Positions 50,845-60,229 of a stretch of DNA of 64,000 bases are shown piece by piece. The stretch's first letter is position 1. The number at the start of each line of letters is the position of its first letter. A model generated the notes under the pieces. The model was not told the DNA's origin and did no database searches. It saw only the letters and a list, made by a program, of their open reading frames with translations. The translations under genes were made by a program, and so were the position numbers. The stretch comes from JAJDXO01 sp965213765 (GTDB lineage: Bacteria; Pseudomonadota; Alphaproteobacteria; Rhodospirillales; UBA2165), in NCBI GenBank assembly GCA_965213765.1, contig OZ243926.1, positions 3,286,001 to 3,350,000 on the forward strand, read 5' to 3'.

Positions 50845-52598
50845 CGGACAGCTCTCACTCGCGTCGGGTCCACCTGGAAGGCGCACGAAAGGAAGCGCTT
50901 GAGACCAGTCGCAGCCGGTTGGTGGTCACGAGTGTGCTATTCACCGTTGCCTTCGCCGTCATTTCGGGCCGGCTGGTGGAATTGGCGGTGTTCGAAGACC
51001 CGCAAGCCCGCGCCACCGCCACGGCGTCCAGAACGGTGGTGCAGTCCAATTCTCGCGCCGACATTATTGACCGCAACGGGATTCTCCTCGCCACCAGCGT
51101 ACCGACCGCCTCGGTTTACGCTAATCCCCGCCATCTTTTGGACGCCCGCGATGCCGCCCGGCGCATCGCCACTGTCCTCCCCGGGGCGAACGAGGAGAAG
51201 CTGTTCCGGCGGCTGAACCCGGAACGGACTTTCGTTTGGATCCGGCGCAACATCACGCCCAATCAGCAGTTCGCCATCAATGCATTGGGCCTGCCCGGCA
51301 TTTACTTCCGCCGCACGGAGCGCCGGGTCTACCCGCACGGCAGCCTGACCAGTCACGTTGTCGGCACCACCGATATCGACGCCAAGGGCCTCACCGGCAT
51401 TGAGCGCAGCTTCGACGGCCGGCTGCAGGATTCGGAGCAGCCACTGGCGCTGTCCCTTGATGTCCGGGTCCAGTCGGTGGTCCGCCGGGCCCTCAATACG
51501 GCCATCGAAAAGTTTTCCGCCGTCGGAGGCGCGGGCATCGTCGTCGACGTTACCAACGGTGGGGTCCTCGCCCTGGTTTCGCTACCCGATTTCGAGCCCC
51601 ATTTCGGCGGCGACGTTACCGCCGAGGCCCGGTTCAATCGGGTCACCAAGGGCGTCTACGAGATGGGCTCGACGTTCAAGCTGTTCACCGCGGCGATGGC
51701 GCTCGACACCAAGACGGTCGGCTTGAATGGAGGCTTCGACGCCACCAGGCCGCTGCGCGTGGCGCGCTTCGTCATCAACGACTACCACGCCAAGAAACGC
51801 TGGCTGAGCGTGCCCGAGATCCTTGTCCATTCGTCGAACATCGGTGCCGCCAAAATGGCATTGGCGGTTGGGACCGGAAACCAACAGGCCTATCTCCGCG
51901 CGCTCGGATTGACCCGCAAGGCTGAGCTCGAATTGCCCGAGATCGGCGTTCCGCTGATCCCGTCGCCGTGGCGCAAAATCAGCACCATGACCATTTCCTA
52001 CGGTCACGGCATCGCCGTCTCGCCCTTGCAGATGGCGAACGGGGTCGCTGCGCTGGTCAACGGCGGGATTTTACGCGATGCCACCTTGGCGCTCAGCGCG
52101 CCGGACGCGGTTCCGGCAGGCGTCCGGGTCATCAAGACCGACACATCGATCAAGATGCGCAAGCTCATGCGTCTGGTGGTTCGCCGCGGCACCGGCAGGA
52201 ACGCCGAGGTGGAGGGGTATCTGGTGGGCGGCAAGACCGGCACCGCCGATAAGCCTGCCCCCGGCGGCTATTCCGCCAGCCGACGGGTGATCTCCTCTTT
52301 CGTCGGCGCGTTTCCCATCGACCGGCCGCGCTACGTGGTGCTGGCCATGGTGGATGAGCCGAAAGGAACCGCCGAGACGTTCGGTTTCGCAACCGGCGGC
52401 TGGGTCGCTGCCCCGGTGGTGCGGGAAATCGTCGCTGCATTGGGTCCGATGATGGGCATGGCACCGAGCAGGGAAGCCGAGCGGCTGCCCCGGCCGGGCG
52501 ACCCCCTCCATATCGCCGCCGGCAAACCGGGCCAATCGGTGCGAAACCAGAGAGTCCGAGGCCAATCCGTACGAGGACCGGCTCGTGCAACTAACTGA
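50841..52598 (+). CDS. ftsI: peptidoglycan D,D-transpeptidase FtsI (PBP3)
   Basis: Septum-specific transpeptidase, 585 residues. One membrane segment near residues 24-45 is followed by the class B pedestal. The catalytic motifs are GSTFK with Ser277, SSN in LVHSSNIGAAKM and KTG in VGGKTGTADKP. The C-terminus carries a short repeat-rich, basic tail (GQSVRNQRVRGQSVRG) beyond the usual end. The 3' end overlaps murE by 14 bases. Class B enzyme acting with FtsW. Confidence 0.96.
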   Translation: MTDSSHSRRVHLEGARKEALETSRSRLVVTSVLFTVAFAVISGRLVELAVFEDPQARATATASRTVVQSNSRADIIDRNGILLATSVPTASVYANPRHLLDARDAARRIATVLPGANEEKLFRRLNPERTFVWIRRNITPNQQFAINALGLPGIYFRRTERRVYPHGSLTSHVVGTTDIDAKGLTGIERSFDGRLQDSEQPLALSLDVRVQSVVRRALNTAIEKFSAVGGAGIVVDVTNGGVLALVSLPDFEPHFGGDVTAEARFNRVTKGVYEMGSTFKLFTAAMALDTKTVGLNGGFDATRPLRVARFVINDYHAKKRWLSVPEILVHSSNIGAAKMALAVGTGNQQAYLRALGLTRKAELELPEIGVPLIPSPWRKISTMTISYGHGIAVSPLQMANGVAALVNGGILRDATLALSAPDAVPAGVRVIKTDTSIKMRKLMRLVVRRGTGRNAEVEGYLVGGKTGTADKPAPGGYSASRRVISSFVGAFPIDRPRYVVLAMVDEPKGTAETFGFATGGWVAAPVVREIVAALGPMMGMAPSREAERLPRPGDPLHIAAGKPGQSVRNQRVRGQSVRGPARATN

Positions 52599-54048
52599 TC
52601 TCTTGGAAGGGGAAGACGAACAGGACATGCAGGTGGCGGGCGAAAAAACAAGACGAATAAGGGGACTGACGGCGGATTCCCGTCTGGTCAAGCCGGGTTA
52701 TCTGTTTGCCGCCTTGCCCGGCTCCCGGGCTGACGGCCGGGACTTCATCGTCGACGCCGTCAAGCGCGGCGCATCGGCGGTCTTGTCGCCGGTGGAATGC
52801 GCGTTCCAGGTTCCGAGAGACGTCAGCGTCGTCACCGCCGAAAACCCCCGGCGCCTCTACGCTCGGATGGCAGCCAAGTTCTACGGCCGGCAGCCGGCTC
52901 ACATGGCCGCCGTGACCGGTACCAACGGCAAGACCTCGGTTGCCGATTTCGCCCGCCAGATATGGTCTCATCAGGGACGCCGCGCCGCCAGCGTCGGAAC
53001 CCTCGGAATCATCACTTCCGACGGGTGGCAGCGGGGCAGCCTGACGACGCCCGATCCCGCCGACCTCCATGTCTCGCTGAAGGCATTGGCCGAAAACCGC
53101 GTCACTCACGCCGCCCTCGAAGCCAGCAGTCACGGTCTCGACCAGCATCGTCTCGACGGAGTGCGCATCGGCGTGGCCGCCTTCACCAATCTGTCGCGGG
53201 ACCATCTCGACTACCACGGCGAGATGGAAAACTACCTCGCCGCGAAACTGCGACTGTTCAGCGAGGTACTGACGCCCGGCGGTGCGGTGGTCATGAGTTC
53301 CGACGATCCGGTTTCCCGGAAGGTATGGGATGCGGCGACCGGTGTTGGGGCGATGGTCAAGACGGTCGGGCTCGCCGGCGACGACATCAGCCTCGGCGCG
53401 GTGTCGCCGGCTGCCGAGGGCTTGGACATGGCATTCATCCTCGCCGGATCGCGGCACGATGTGCGGTTGCCGCTTGCCGGCGGATTCCAGGCAATGAACG
53501 CCTTGATCGCGCTTGGGATCGTTATCGCCGATGGCGGTGATGCGGGAACCGCTATCGAGGCCCTCTCGCACCTCAAAGGCGTGCCCGGACGTCTCGAGAA
53601 GATCAGCGATTACCGGGGTGGGGCGGTCTACGTGGATTACGCCCACACACCGGATGCGGTGACCACCGCACTTGGTGCCATCCGGCCCCACACCCAGGGG
53701 AAATTGATAGCGATTATCGGCTGCGGCGGCGATCGCGATCGGGGCAAGCGCGCTTCCATGGGTGCGGCCGCGGTCAGCGGTGCGGATGACGTGATCGTCA
53801 CCGACGACAATCCCCGCACCGAGGATCCCGCCTCCATTCGTGCCGCGGTTCTCGAAGGCGCACCCGCGGCAACGGAGATTGGCGATCGGCGCGACGCCAT
53901 TCGGCAGGCCGTTCGGATGATCGGCCCCGGCGATGTCGTTCTGGTCGCCGGCAAGGGTCACGAGGAAGGTCAGATCGTCGGTGAAGACATTTTGCCCTTC
54001 AACGACGCCGACGTAATCCGCGGCGTTATCACGGAGCTGGGCGGATGA
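52585..54048 (+). CDS. murE: UDP-N-acetylmuramoyl-tripeptide synthetase (meso-DAP ligase)
   Basis: Adds the third residue of the peptidoglycan stem. The 487-residue ligase has the ATP motif VTGTNGKTSVADF, the carbamoylated-Lys region, HTPDAVTTALGAIRP, and DDNPRTEDPASIRAAVLEG. The DNPR motif indicates meso-diaminopimelate as the substrate. The start is GTG at 52585 with GAGGA upstream, 14 bases inside ftsI. The murF start overlaps its stop. Confidence 0.96.
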   Translation: MQLTDLLEGEDEQDMQVAGEKTRRIRGLTADSRLVKPGYLFAALPGSRADGRDFIVDAVKRGASAVLSPVECAFQVPRDVSVVTAENPRRLYARMAAKFYGRQPAHMAAVTGTNGKTSVADFARQIWSHQGRRAASVGTLGIITSDGWQRGSLTTPDPADLHVSLKALAENRVTHAALEASSHGLDQHRLDGVRIGVAAFTNLSRDHLDYHGEMENYLAAKLRLFSEVLTPGGAVVMSSDDPVSRKVWDAATGVGAMVKTVGLAGDDISLGAVSPAAEGLDMAFILAGSRHDVRLPLAGGFQAMNALIALGIVIADGGDAGTAIEALSHLKGVPGRLEKISDYRGGAVYVDYAHTPDAVTTALGAIRPHTQGKLIAIIGCGGDRDRGKRASMGAAAVSGADDVIVTDDNPRTEDPASIRAAVLEGAPAATEIGDRRDAIRQAVRMIGPGDVVLVAGKGHEEGQIVGEDILPFNDADVIRGVITELGG

Positions 54049-55475
54049 CGGCGCCAGCACCTCCTCTTTGGACGGCGGCCGACGCCGCGGCGGCCACCGG
54101 CGGGACCGCGGGCGGGTCCTGGACCGCCACCGGCGTGTCCATCGACAGCCGCACGGTACGGCCCGGCGATCTGTTCACCGCCATCAAGGGCCCGAACTTC
54201 GATGGCCATGATTTTGTCTGCCAGGCCTTGCAGGGTGGCGCGGTTGCGGCGCTGGTATCCCGCGCTCCGGCGGAACCGGTTAATCGGGATTTCCTGCTGA
54301 CCGTCGGCGACACCCTCCGGGCACTGGAGGATATGGGCCAAGCGGGGCGGAAACGCAGCGAGGGGACCATCATCGCCGTCACCGGCAGCGTCGGCAAAAC
54401 CGGCGTCAAGGAAGCGTTGGCGTTTCTGCTCGGCCGCCAAAAGGAAACCCATTTCTCGACCGGCAGCTTCAATAACCGGTTCGGTGTCCCACTGAGCCTC
54501 GCCCGACTGTCCCCCTCCGCCGCCTACGGCGTGTTCGAGTTGGGCATGAACCACGCCGGCGAGTTGACCGAACTGTCTAATTTGGTCCGGCCGAACGTCG
54601 CCATCATCACCACCGTCGAAGTGGCGCATTTGGAGTTCTTCGCCTCACTCGCCGACATCGCGCGGGCCAAGTCGGAGATTTTCGCCGGCCTTGAGCCGGG
54701 CGGCGTTGCCGTGCTCAACCGGGATAATCCGTATTTTGACCTCATGGCCGAGGCGGCGCGGGCGGCGGACGCCGAGATCATCACCTTCGGCCGCCATGAC
54801 GACGCCCGTTTCAGGGTGGTGCAGTCGGAGGCCGCCGGCGCCGGCTCCGACGTCGAAGCCATGGCGGACGGCACGCGGACCTCCTTCCATCTGCCGTTAC
54901 CCGGCGACCACTGGGTCGCCAACGCGCTGGCCGTGCTCGCGGTCCTGGCGGCGGCGGGCGGCGATCTCAAACAGGCCGCCGATGACATCGCCGGATTGAA
55001 GCCCGCCAAGCGCCGGGGCGAGCGCCATCAGGTGCGTTTCGCCGGCATGTGTTTCGAGATCATCGATGACAGTTACAACGCCAGCCCGGCGGCCGTGGCA
55101 GCGGCCTTGTCGGTACTTGGCCAATCGGCGCCGGGCCCGTCGGGCCGCCGCATTGCGGTTTTGGGAGACATGCTTGAACTGGGCGGCGACTCGCCGGCCC
55201 TTCACCAGGCGTTGAAGGACGATGTGGATGCATCGGCGATCGATTTGGTGTTCGCCGTTGGGACCCAAATGAAGTTTCTGTTCGACGCGGTTGCGCCTGA
55301 AAGGCGGGGCGGCTGGGCAGAGACGGCTCAGGACTTGGCACCGGTCATTTTGGCGTCTGTCCATTCTGGTGACGTGGTTCTGGTCAAGGGCTCGGCCGGT
55401 ACGCGGATGAGCCAAATTGTCGACGCGCTGCGGAACCTGGATTCCAACTCGGTGCGAATGGCCGGCGGGAGGTAG
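54045..55475 (+). CDS. murF: UDP-N-acetylmuramoyl-tripeptide--D-alanyl-D-alanine ligase
   Basis: Adds D-Ala-D-Ala to the muramoyl tripeptide. The 476 residues contain SIDSRTVRPGDLFTAIKGPN, the ATP motif AVTGSVGKTGVKEAL (with SVGKT in place of the more common TNGKT), FELGMNHAGELTEL and DDSYNASPAAVAAAL. The start overlaps murE by 4 bases (ATGA). It is 9 bases ahead of mraY. Confidence 0.96.
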   Translation: MTAPAPPLWTAADAAAATGGTAGGSWTATGVSIDSRTVRPGDLFTAIKGPNFDGHDFVCQALQGGAVAALVSRAPAEPVNRDFLLTVGDTLRALEDMGQAGRKRSEGTIIAVTGSVGKTGVKEALAFLLGRQKETHFSTGSFNNRFGVPLSLARLSPSAAYGVFELGMNHAGELTELSNLVRPNVAIITTVEVAHLEFFASLADIARAKSEIFAGLEPGGVAVLNRDNPYFDLMAEAARAADAEIITFGRHDDARFRVVQSEAAGAGSDVEAMADGTRTSFHLPLPGDHWVANALAVLAVLAAAGGDLKQAADDIAGLKPAKRRGERHQVRFAGMCFEIIDDSYNASPAAVAAALSVLGQSAPGPSGRRIAVLGDMLELGGDSPALHQALKDDVDASAIDLVFAVGTQMKFLFDAVAPERRGGWAETAQDLAPVILASVHSGDVVLVKGSAGTRMSQIVDALRNLDSNSVRMAGGR

Positions 55476-55484
55476 GGAGGAATT

Positions 55485-56570
55485 ATGCTGAACTCTCTCT
55501 CCGCCTTCGCCGATCAGATCCTGATCCTCAACCTGTTCCGCTACATCACCTTCCGGACCGGCGGCGCCATGATCACCGCGCTGGCCATCAGCTTCATTCT
55601 CGGCCCGATCCTGATCGAATGGCTGAAGAAGCATCAGCAAGGCGGTCAGCCGATCCGCGATGACGGGCCCGAATCCCATATCCTGACCAAGGCCGGCACC
55701 CCGACCATGGGCGGCTTTCTGATCCTGATCGCGCTGATCCTGTCGACAGCACTGTGGGCAGACCTGCGCAACGGCTACATCTGGGCGGCGCTCGGGGTGA
55801 CCATCGGCTACGGGATCATAGGCTTCATCGATGACTACCTGAAGGTGACCAAGCGCAATCACAAGGGATTGTCGGGCAAGCTCAAGTTGTCCCTTCAGGT
55901 CATCATCGCCTTGGCGGCGGCTTTGTGGATCATGAAGCTGACCCGTGATCCGCTCTCCACCTCACTCGCCATTCCGTTCTTCAAGGACGTGCTGCTTGAT
56001 CTCGGCTGGTTTTTTATACCATTCGCCGCGTTCGTGATGGTCGGCGCCTCCAACGCGGTCAACCTTACCGACGGGTTGGACGGGTTGGCCATCGGGCCGG
56101 TGCTGATTGCGGCCGCCGTCTTCGGCATCATCACCTACCTGACCGGCAACACGGTGTTTTCCAACTACCTGCAGGTTCACTACGTGCCGGGCGCCGGAGA
56201 GCTGTCAATTTTTCTCGGCGCCCTGATGGGCGCCAGTCTCGGCTTCCTCTGGTACAACGCGCCGCCGGCCATGGTGTTCATGGGCGATACGGGATCGCTC
56301 TCGTTGGGCGGCGCGCTCGGGACCGTGAGTGTCATCACCAAGCACGAGCTGGTCCTGGCGTTGGTCGGCGGCCTGTTCGTTCTCGAGACCGTATCGGTCA
56401 TCGTCCAGGTGATTTCCTACAAGCTTACCGGCAAGCGGGTGTTTCAGATGGCGCCGCTCCACCATCACTTCGAAAAAAAGGGGTGGGCGGAGCCGACCAT
56501 CGTCATCCGCTTCTGGATCATCGCGACCATTCTGGCTCTGGCCGGATTGGCAACGCTCAAACTGAGATGA
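55485..56570 (+). CDS. mraY: phospho-N-acetylmuramoyl-pentapeptide-transferase
   Basis: Makes lipid I on the inner face of the cytoplasmic membrane from undecaprenyl phosphate. The 361 residues have about ten helices and the polar active-site loops DDGPESHILTKAGTPTMGG, GFIDDYLKVTKRNHKG, NLTDGLDGLAIGP and FMGDTGSLSLGG. The C-terminal APLHHHFEKKGW is diagnostic. GGAGG precedes the ATG. Followed after 13 bases by murD. Confidence 0.98.
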   Translation: MLNSLSAFADQILILNLFRYITFRTGGAMITALAISFILGPILIEWLKKHQQGGQPIRDDGPESHILTKAGTPTMGGFLILIALILSTALWADLRNGYIWAALGVTIGYGIIGFIDDYLKVTKRNHKGLSGKLKLSLQVIIALAAALWIMKLTRDPLSTSLAIPFFKDVLLDLGWFFIPFAAFVMVGASNAVNLTDGLDGLAIGPVLIAAAVFGIITYLTGNTVFSNYLQVHYVPGAGELSIFLGALMGASLGFLWYNAPPAMVFMGDTGSLSLGGALGTVSVITKHELVLALVGGLFVLETVSVIVQVISYKLTGKRVFQMAPLHHHFEKKGWAEPTIVIRFWIIATILALAGLATLKLR

Positions 56571-56583
56571 CGGGGGCGCGGGG

Positions 56584-57957
56584 GTGATCCAGATCGATAC
56601 ATTCAAGGGACAGCCGGTCGCGGTCATGGGCTTGGGCCGCACCGGGCTCACGGCCGCCCGTGCGCTCGCCGCCGGCGGTGCCGAGGTGTGGGCCTGGGAC
56701 GATGACGATGCGCGGCGCAAGGCCGCCGCCGGCGAAGGTATCGCTCTGGTGGATTTGGACGCGCAGAATTTGGGTGACGCCGGTGCCCTGGTGCTGAGCC
56801 CCGGCATCCCCCATTCGCACCCCGAACCCCACCCGGTTGCGGCAAAGGCGCGGGACGCCGGATGCGAGATCATCTGCGATGTCGACCTGCTGGCTCGCCA
56901 GATCACCGAGCCCGGCTATATGGGGGTCACCGGCACCAATGGTAAGTCGACAACCACCGCGCTGATCGGGCACGTTCTGGCCCACGCCGGCAATGAAGTG
57001 GCGGTCGGCGGCAATATCGGTGATCCGGTTCTCGACTTGAATGAACTGGGGCCGTCCGGGACCTACGTGCTCGAACTGTCCTCCTATCAGCTCGAACGGG
57101 TACTGCGGCTGGCGCTCGATGTCGCCATCCTGCTCAACATCTCCCCCGATCATCTCGACCGCCACGGCGGGATGGACGGCTATGTCGCCGCTAAGACGCG
57201 AATTTTCGATCAGACCGTCGATGGCGGTCACGCCATCGTCGGCATGGACGACCGCTATGGCCGCGGCCTGCGCCTCGATCTGATGATGCGCGGCGGTGTG
57301 AAAATCGTCCCGATCTCGGGAAATCAGCGGGTGCCGGGCGGCGTCTACGCCGACGAGACCGGCACGTTGATTGACGATCTGGATAATGGCCGGGCGGGGG
57401 TGCTCGACCTGAGGGCGGTCGACACCCTTCCTGGCCGGCACAATTGGCAGAACGCGGCCGCCGCTTACGCCGGGGCGCGGCTGGTGGGGGTTGCCGCTGC
57501 GTCCGCCGCCGAGGCCATCCGGTCCTTTACCGGCCTGGCCCATCGCCAGGAAGTGATCCGCCGGATCGGGCGAGTGACTTATGTCGATGATTCCAAAGCG
57601 ACCAACCTCGATGCCGCCGCCAAGGCGCTTGCGTCGTACGGCAATATCCACTGGATCGCCGGAGGACGCTCCAAGGAAGATGACCTCTCGGCACTCGAAG
57701 CTTTGTATCCGCATATTCGCCGGGCCTATTTGATCGGTGAGGCGGCGCCCCAATTCGAGGCGGCCCTTGCAGGGACCGTGCCCGCCGAGCGCGCGGACTC
57801 CCTGGAAGCCGCGGTGGGCAGTGCCCATACCGCCGCCCGGGAAAGCGGCGAAGACGCGGTGGTGCTCCTGTCGCCGGGCTGCGCGTCGTTCGACCAGTTC
57901 ACCGACTTCGAGGCGCGAGGTCTGGCATTCCGGGTTGCGGTGGAGGCCCTGTCATGA
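56584..57957 (+). CDS. murD: UDP-N-acetylmuramoylalanine--D-glutamate ligase
   Basis: Adds D-Glu to UDP-MurNAc-Ala. The 457-residue ligase has an N-terminal Rossmann-type VMGLGRTGLTAARALAAGG, the ATP motif GVTGTNGKSTTTALIG, ELSSYQLERVLRL and DDSKATNLDAAAKALAS. The C-terminal LLSPGCASFDQFTDFEARG is typical. GTG start at 56584. The stop overlaps ftsW. Confidence 0.97.
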   Translation: MIQIDTFKGQPVAVMGLGRTGLTAARALAAGGAEVWAWDDDDARRKAAAGEGIALVDLDAQNLGDAGALVLSPGIPHSHPEPHPVAAKARDAGCEIICDVDLLARQITEPGYMGVTGTNGKSTTTALIGHVLAHAGNEVAVGGNIGDPVLDLNELGPSGTYVLELSSYQLERVLRLALDVAILLNISPDHLDRHGGMDGYVAAKTRIFDQTVDGGHAIVGMDDRYGRGLRLDLMMRGGVKIVPISGNQRVPGGVYADETGTLIDDLDNGRAGVLDLRAVDTLPGRHNWQNAAAAYAGARLVGVAAASAAEAIRSFTGLAHRQEVIRRIGRVTYVDDSKATNLDAAAKALASYGNIHWIAGGRSKEDDLSALEALYPHIRRAYLIGEAAPQFEAALAGTVPAERADSLEAAVGSAHTAARESGEDAVVLLSPGCASFDQFTDFEARGLAFRVAVEALS

Positions 57958-59102
57958 CCGCGCTCCCCCGGACGGATGTCAGCATCTTTGGCCGCTGGTG
58001 GTGGACCGTCGACCGTTGGACCCTGTCGGCACTGGTCGCCGTGTCGGCCATCGGCATCGTCCTGACCATGGCGGCGAGTCCGGCCGTCGCCGACCGGCTG
58101 GACCTGGATGCGTTCCACTTCATCCGCCGGCAGTTCCTGTTCATTCCGCTGTCGTTTGCCATCCTGATCGGCGTCTCCCTATTGAATCCCGTCGGCGTTC
58201 GCCGCCTGGCGGTGCTCGGCTTCATCATGTCGATCATCGGTGTGGGAATGACGTTGTTCATCGGCCAGGAGATCAGGGGCGCCGCCCGCTGGATCAGCCT
58301 GCCCGGTTTCTCCCTGCAGCCGTCGGAGTTCGTCAAGCCCTGCTTTGCCGTGGTGGCGGCCTGGATGTTCTCGCAGTGGCGGATAAAGGGGGACATACCG
58401 GGCCACGCCGTGGCCACCGCCCTCTACGCGCTGGTGGTCGGGCTATTGCTGTTGCAGCCGGATGTGGGGATGACGATCCTCATTTCGGTGGTTTGGGGGG
58501 TGCAGTTCTTCCTCGCCGGATTGCCCATGTTGCTGGTGTTGGGCATCGGCATTCTGTTCATCGCCGGGGGCATCGGCGCTTACTTCAACTTTGCCCACGT
58601 CCAGACCCGGGTCGACCGGTTTTTGGATCCCGCGGGCGGCGAAGCGTATCAGGTGGCGAGGTCCCTGGAGGCTGTGGTCGCCGGCGGCATCTTCGGCCGC
58701 GGCCCCGGCGAGGGCGAGGTCAAATCCATCCTTCCCGACGCCCATGCGGATTTCATATTCGCCGTTGCGGCGGAGGAATTCGGCCTGGTTACGGGTCTGC
58801 TCATCATCGCCCTGTTTGCTTTCATCGTGCTCCGCGGATTCGCCCTGGTGATGCGGGAGACCGACCTGTTCGTGCAACTCGCCGTTGCCGGACTTTTGGT
58901 GCAGTTTGGCCTCCAAGCGCTCATCAACATGGCGTCGACCATCAACCTGATGCCCACCAAGGGTATGACGCTGCCGTTCATATCCTACGGCGGTTCGTCG
59001 ATGGCGGCGCTGGCGCTGGGCATGGGCATGGTGCTGGCGCTCACGCGCGAGCGGCCCCGGGCCAATGATTTGAGCCGGTTCACCGGAAGGGGGGCGCTAT
59101 GA
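57954..59102 (+). CDS. ftsW: peptidoglycan glycosyltransferase FtsW
   Basis: SEDS-family glycan polymerase for the division septum, 382 residues with about ten helices. It has GAARWISLPGFSLQPSEFVK, LLQPDVGMTILISVVWG, the loop FGRGPGEGEVKSILPDAHAD and NLMPTKGMTLPFISYGGSS. Works with FtsI encoded upstream. Overlaps murD and murG by 4 bases each. Confidence 0.97.
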   Translation: MTALPRTDVSIFGRWWWTVDRWTLSALVAVSAIGIVLTMAASPAVADRLDLDAFHFIRRQFLFIPLSFAILIGVSLLNPVGVRRLAVLGFIMSIIGVGMTLFIGQEIRGAARWISLPGFSLQPSEFVKPCFAVVAAWMFSQWRIKGDIPGHAVATALYALVVGLLLLQPDVGMTILISVVWGVQFFLAGLPMLLVLGIGILFIAGGIGAYFNFAHVQTRVDRFLDPAGGEAYQVARSLEAVVAGGIFGRGPGEGEVKSILPDAHADFIFAVAAEEFGLVTGLLIIALFAFIVLRGFALVMRETDLFVQLAVAGLLVQFGLQALINMASTINLMPTKGMTLPFISYGGSSMAALALGMGMVLALTRERPRANDLSRFTGRGAL

Positions 59103-60229
59103 CCGGGCCGCTGATCGTCCTCGCGGCCGGCGGGACCGGGGGACATGTATTCCCCGCCGAAGCGCTTGCCGCCGAACTGGCGGCCCGAAGCTGCCGGCTG
59201 GCGTTGTTCACCGACCGCCGGGGCGGCGCGTTGGGCGGCCGGTTGGATGAAATTGATACCTACCGAATTCGGGCAAGCGGCATCGCCGGCAAGAGCCCGG
59301 TGGACCGGCTGATGTCCACCGCCGAAATCGGTTTCGGGACCATGCAGGCGTGGCAATTGCTGAAACAACTGGGCCCTGCCGCGGTCGTGGGCTTCGGCGG
59401 CTATGCATCGGTGCCGACGATGATGGCGGCAACCTTCGCCGGCACACGGACCGCCATTCATGAACAGAATGCCGTGCTCGGGCGCGCCAACCGGCTTCTG
59501 GCCGGCCGGGTCGACCGCATCGCGACGGCCTTTGAGGAAGTGAGGCCGGCGCCCGCCGGCGCCGGGGCCAAGGTCGTGCGCACGGGTATGCCGGTGCGGC
59601 CGATGATCGGCGCCGTTCGCGACCGTGTCTACCCGCCCCTTGACGGAGACTCACCCCTCAACATCCTGGTTTTCGGCGGCTCTCAGGGTGCCCATGTGCT
59701 CTCTCGGGTGGTGCCCCAGGCCCTGGGCATGCTTGATCCACGCTTCAAGGACCGGCTTCGCGTCGTTCAACAGTGCCGCGAAGAAGACATCGCGGCGGTC
59801 CGCGGGCAATTTGGTTCGCTCGGGATCAACGCCGACCTCAGGCCTTTCCTCGACGATATCCCCGAGCGCTATGCGGCCGCGCACCTGGTCATCTGCCGAT
59901 CCGGCGCATCGACCATCGCCGAACTGACCGCCATCGGCCGCCCGGCGATCATGGTGCCCTATCCGCACGCCATCGACGATCATCAGGTATTCAACGCCCA
60001 CGCCTTGGATGATGTCGGTGGCGGCTGGGTGATGCCCGAAACATCCTTTGCCGCCGATGCGCTGGCTACCCGCCTCGATTCCCTGTTCTCCCTGCCCAAG
60101 TTGCTCGAGAAGGCCGCCGCCGCCGCCAAGGCCGCCGGGGCGCCCGACGCGGTCGCGACGCTCGCTGACATGGTGATGGGTATGGTGCCGGGCAACGGTG
60201 ATGCCGAACCGAGGAGGGCCGCCGCATGA
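59099..60229 (+). CDS. murG: UDP-N-acetylglucosamine--MurNAc-(pentapeptide) transferase
   Basis: Peripheral glycosyltransferase that converts lipid I to lipid II on the cytoplasmic membrane face. The 376 residues show the N-terminal VLAAGGTGGHVFPAEALA, GFGGYASVPTMMAA, HEQNAVLGRANRLLA and a C-terminal LVICRSGASTIAELTAIGRP with VPYPHAIDDHQVFNA. Starts inside the ftsW stop and overlaps murC by 4 bases. Confidence 0.97.
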   Translation: MTGPLIVLAAGGTGGHVFPAEALAAELAARSCRLALFTDRRGGALGGRLDEIDTYRIRASGIAGKSPVDRLMSTAEIGFGTMQAWQLLKQLGPAAVVGFGGYASVPTMMAATFAGTRTAIHEQNAVLGRANRLLAGRVDRIATAFEEVRPAPAGAGAKVVRTGMPVRPMIGAVRDRVYPPLDGDSPLNILVFGGSQGAHVLSRVVPQALGMLDPRFKDRLRVVQQCREEDIAAVRGQFGSLGINADLRPFLDDIPERYAAAHLVICRSGASTIAELTAIGRPAIMVPYPHAIDDHQVFNAHALDDVGGGWVMPETSFAADALATRLDSLFSLPKLLEKAAAAAKAAGAPDAVATLADMVMGMVPGNGDAEPRRAAA

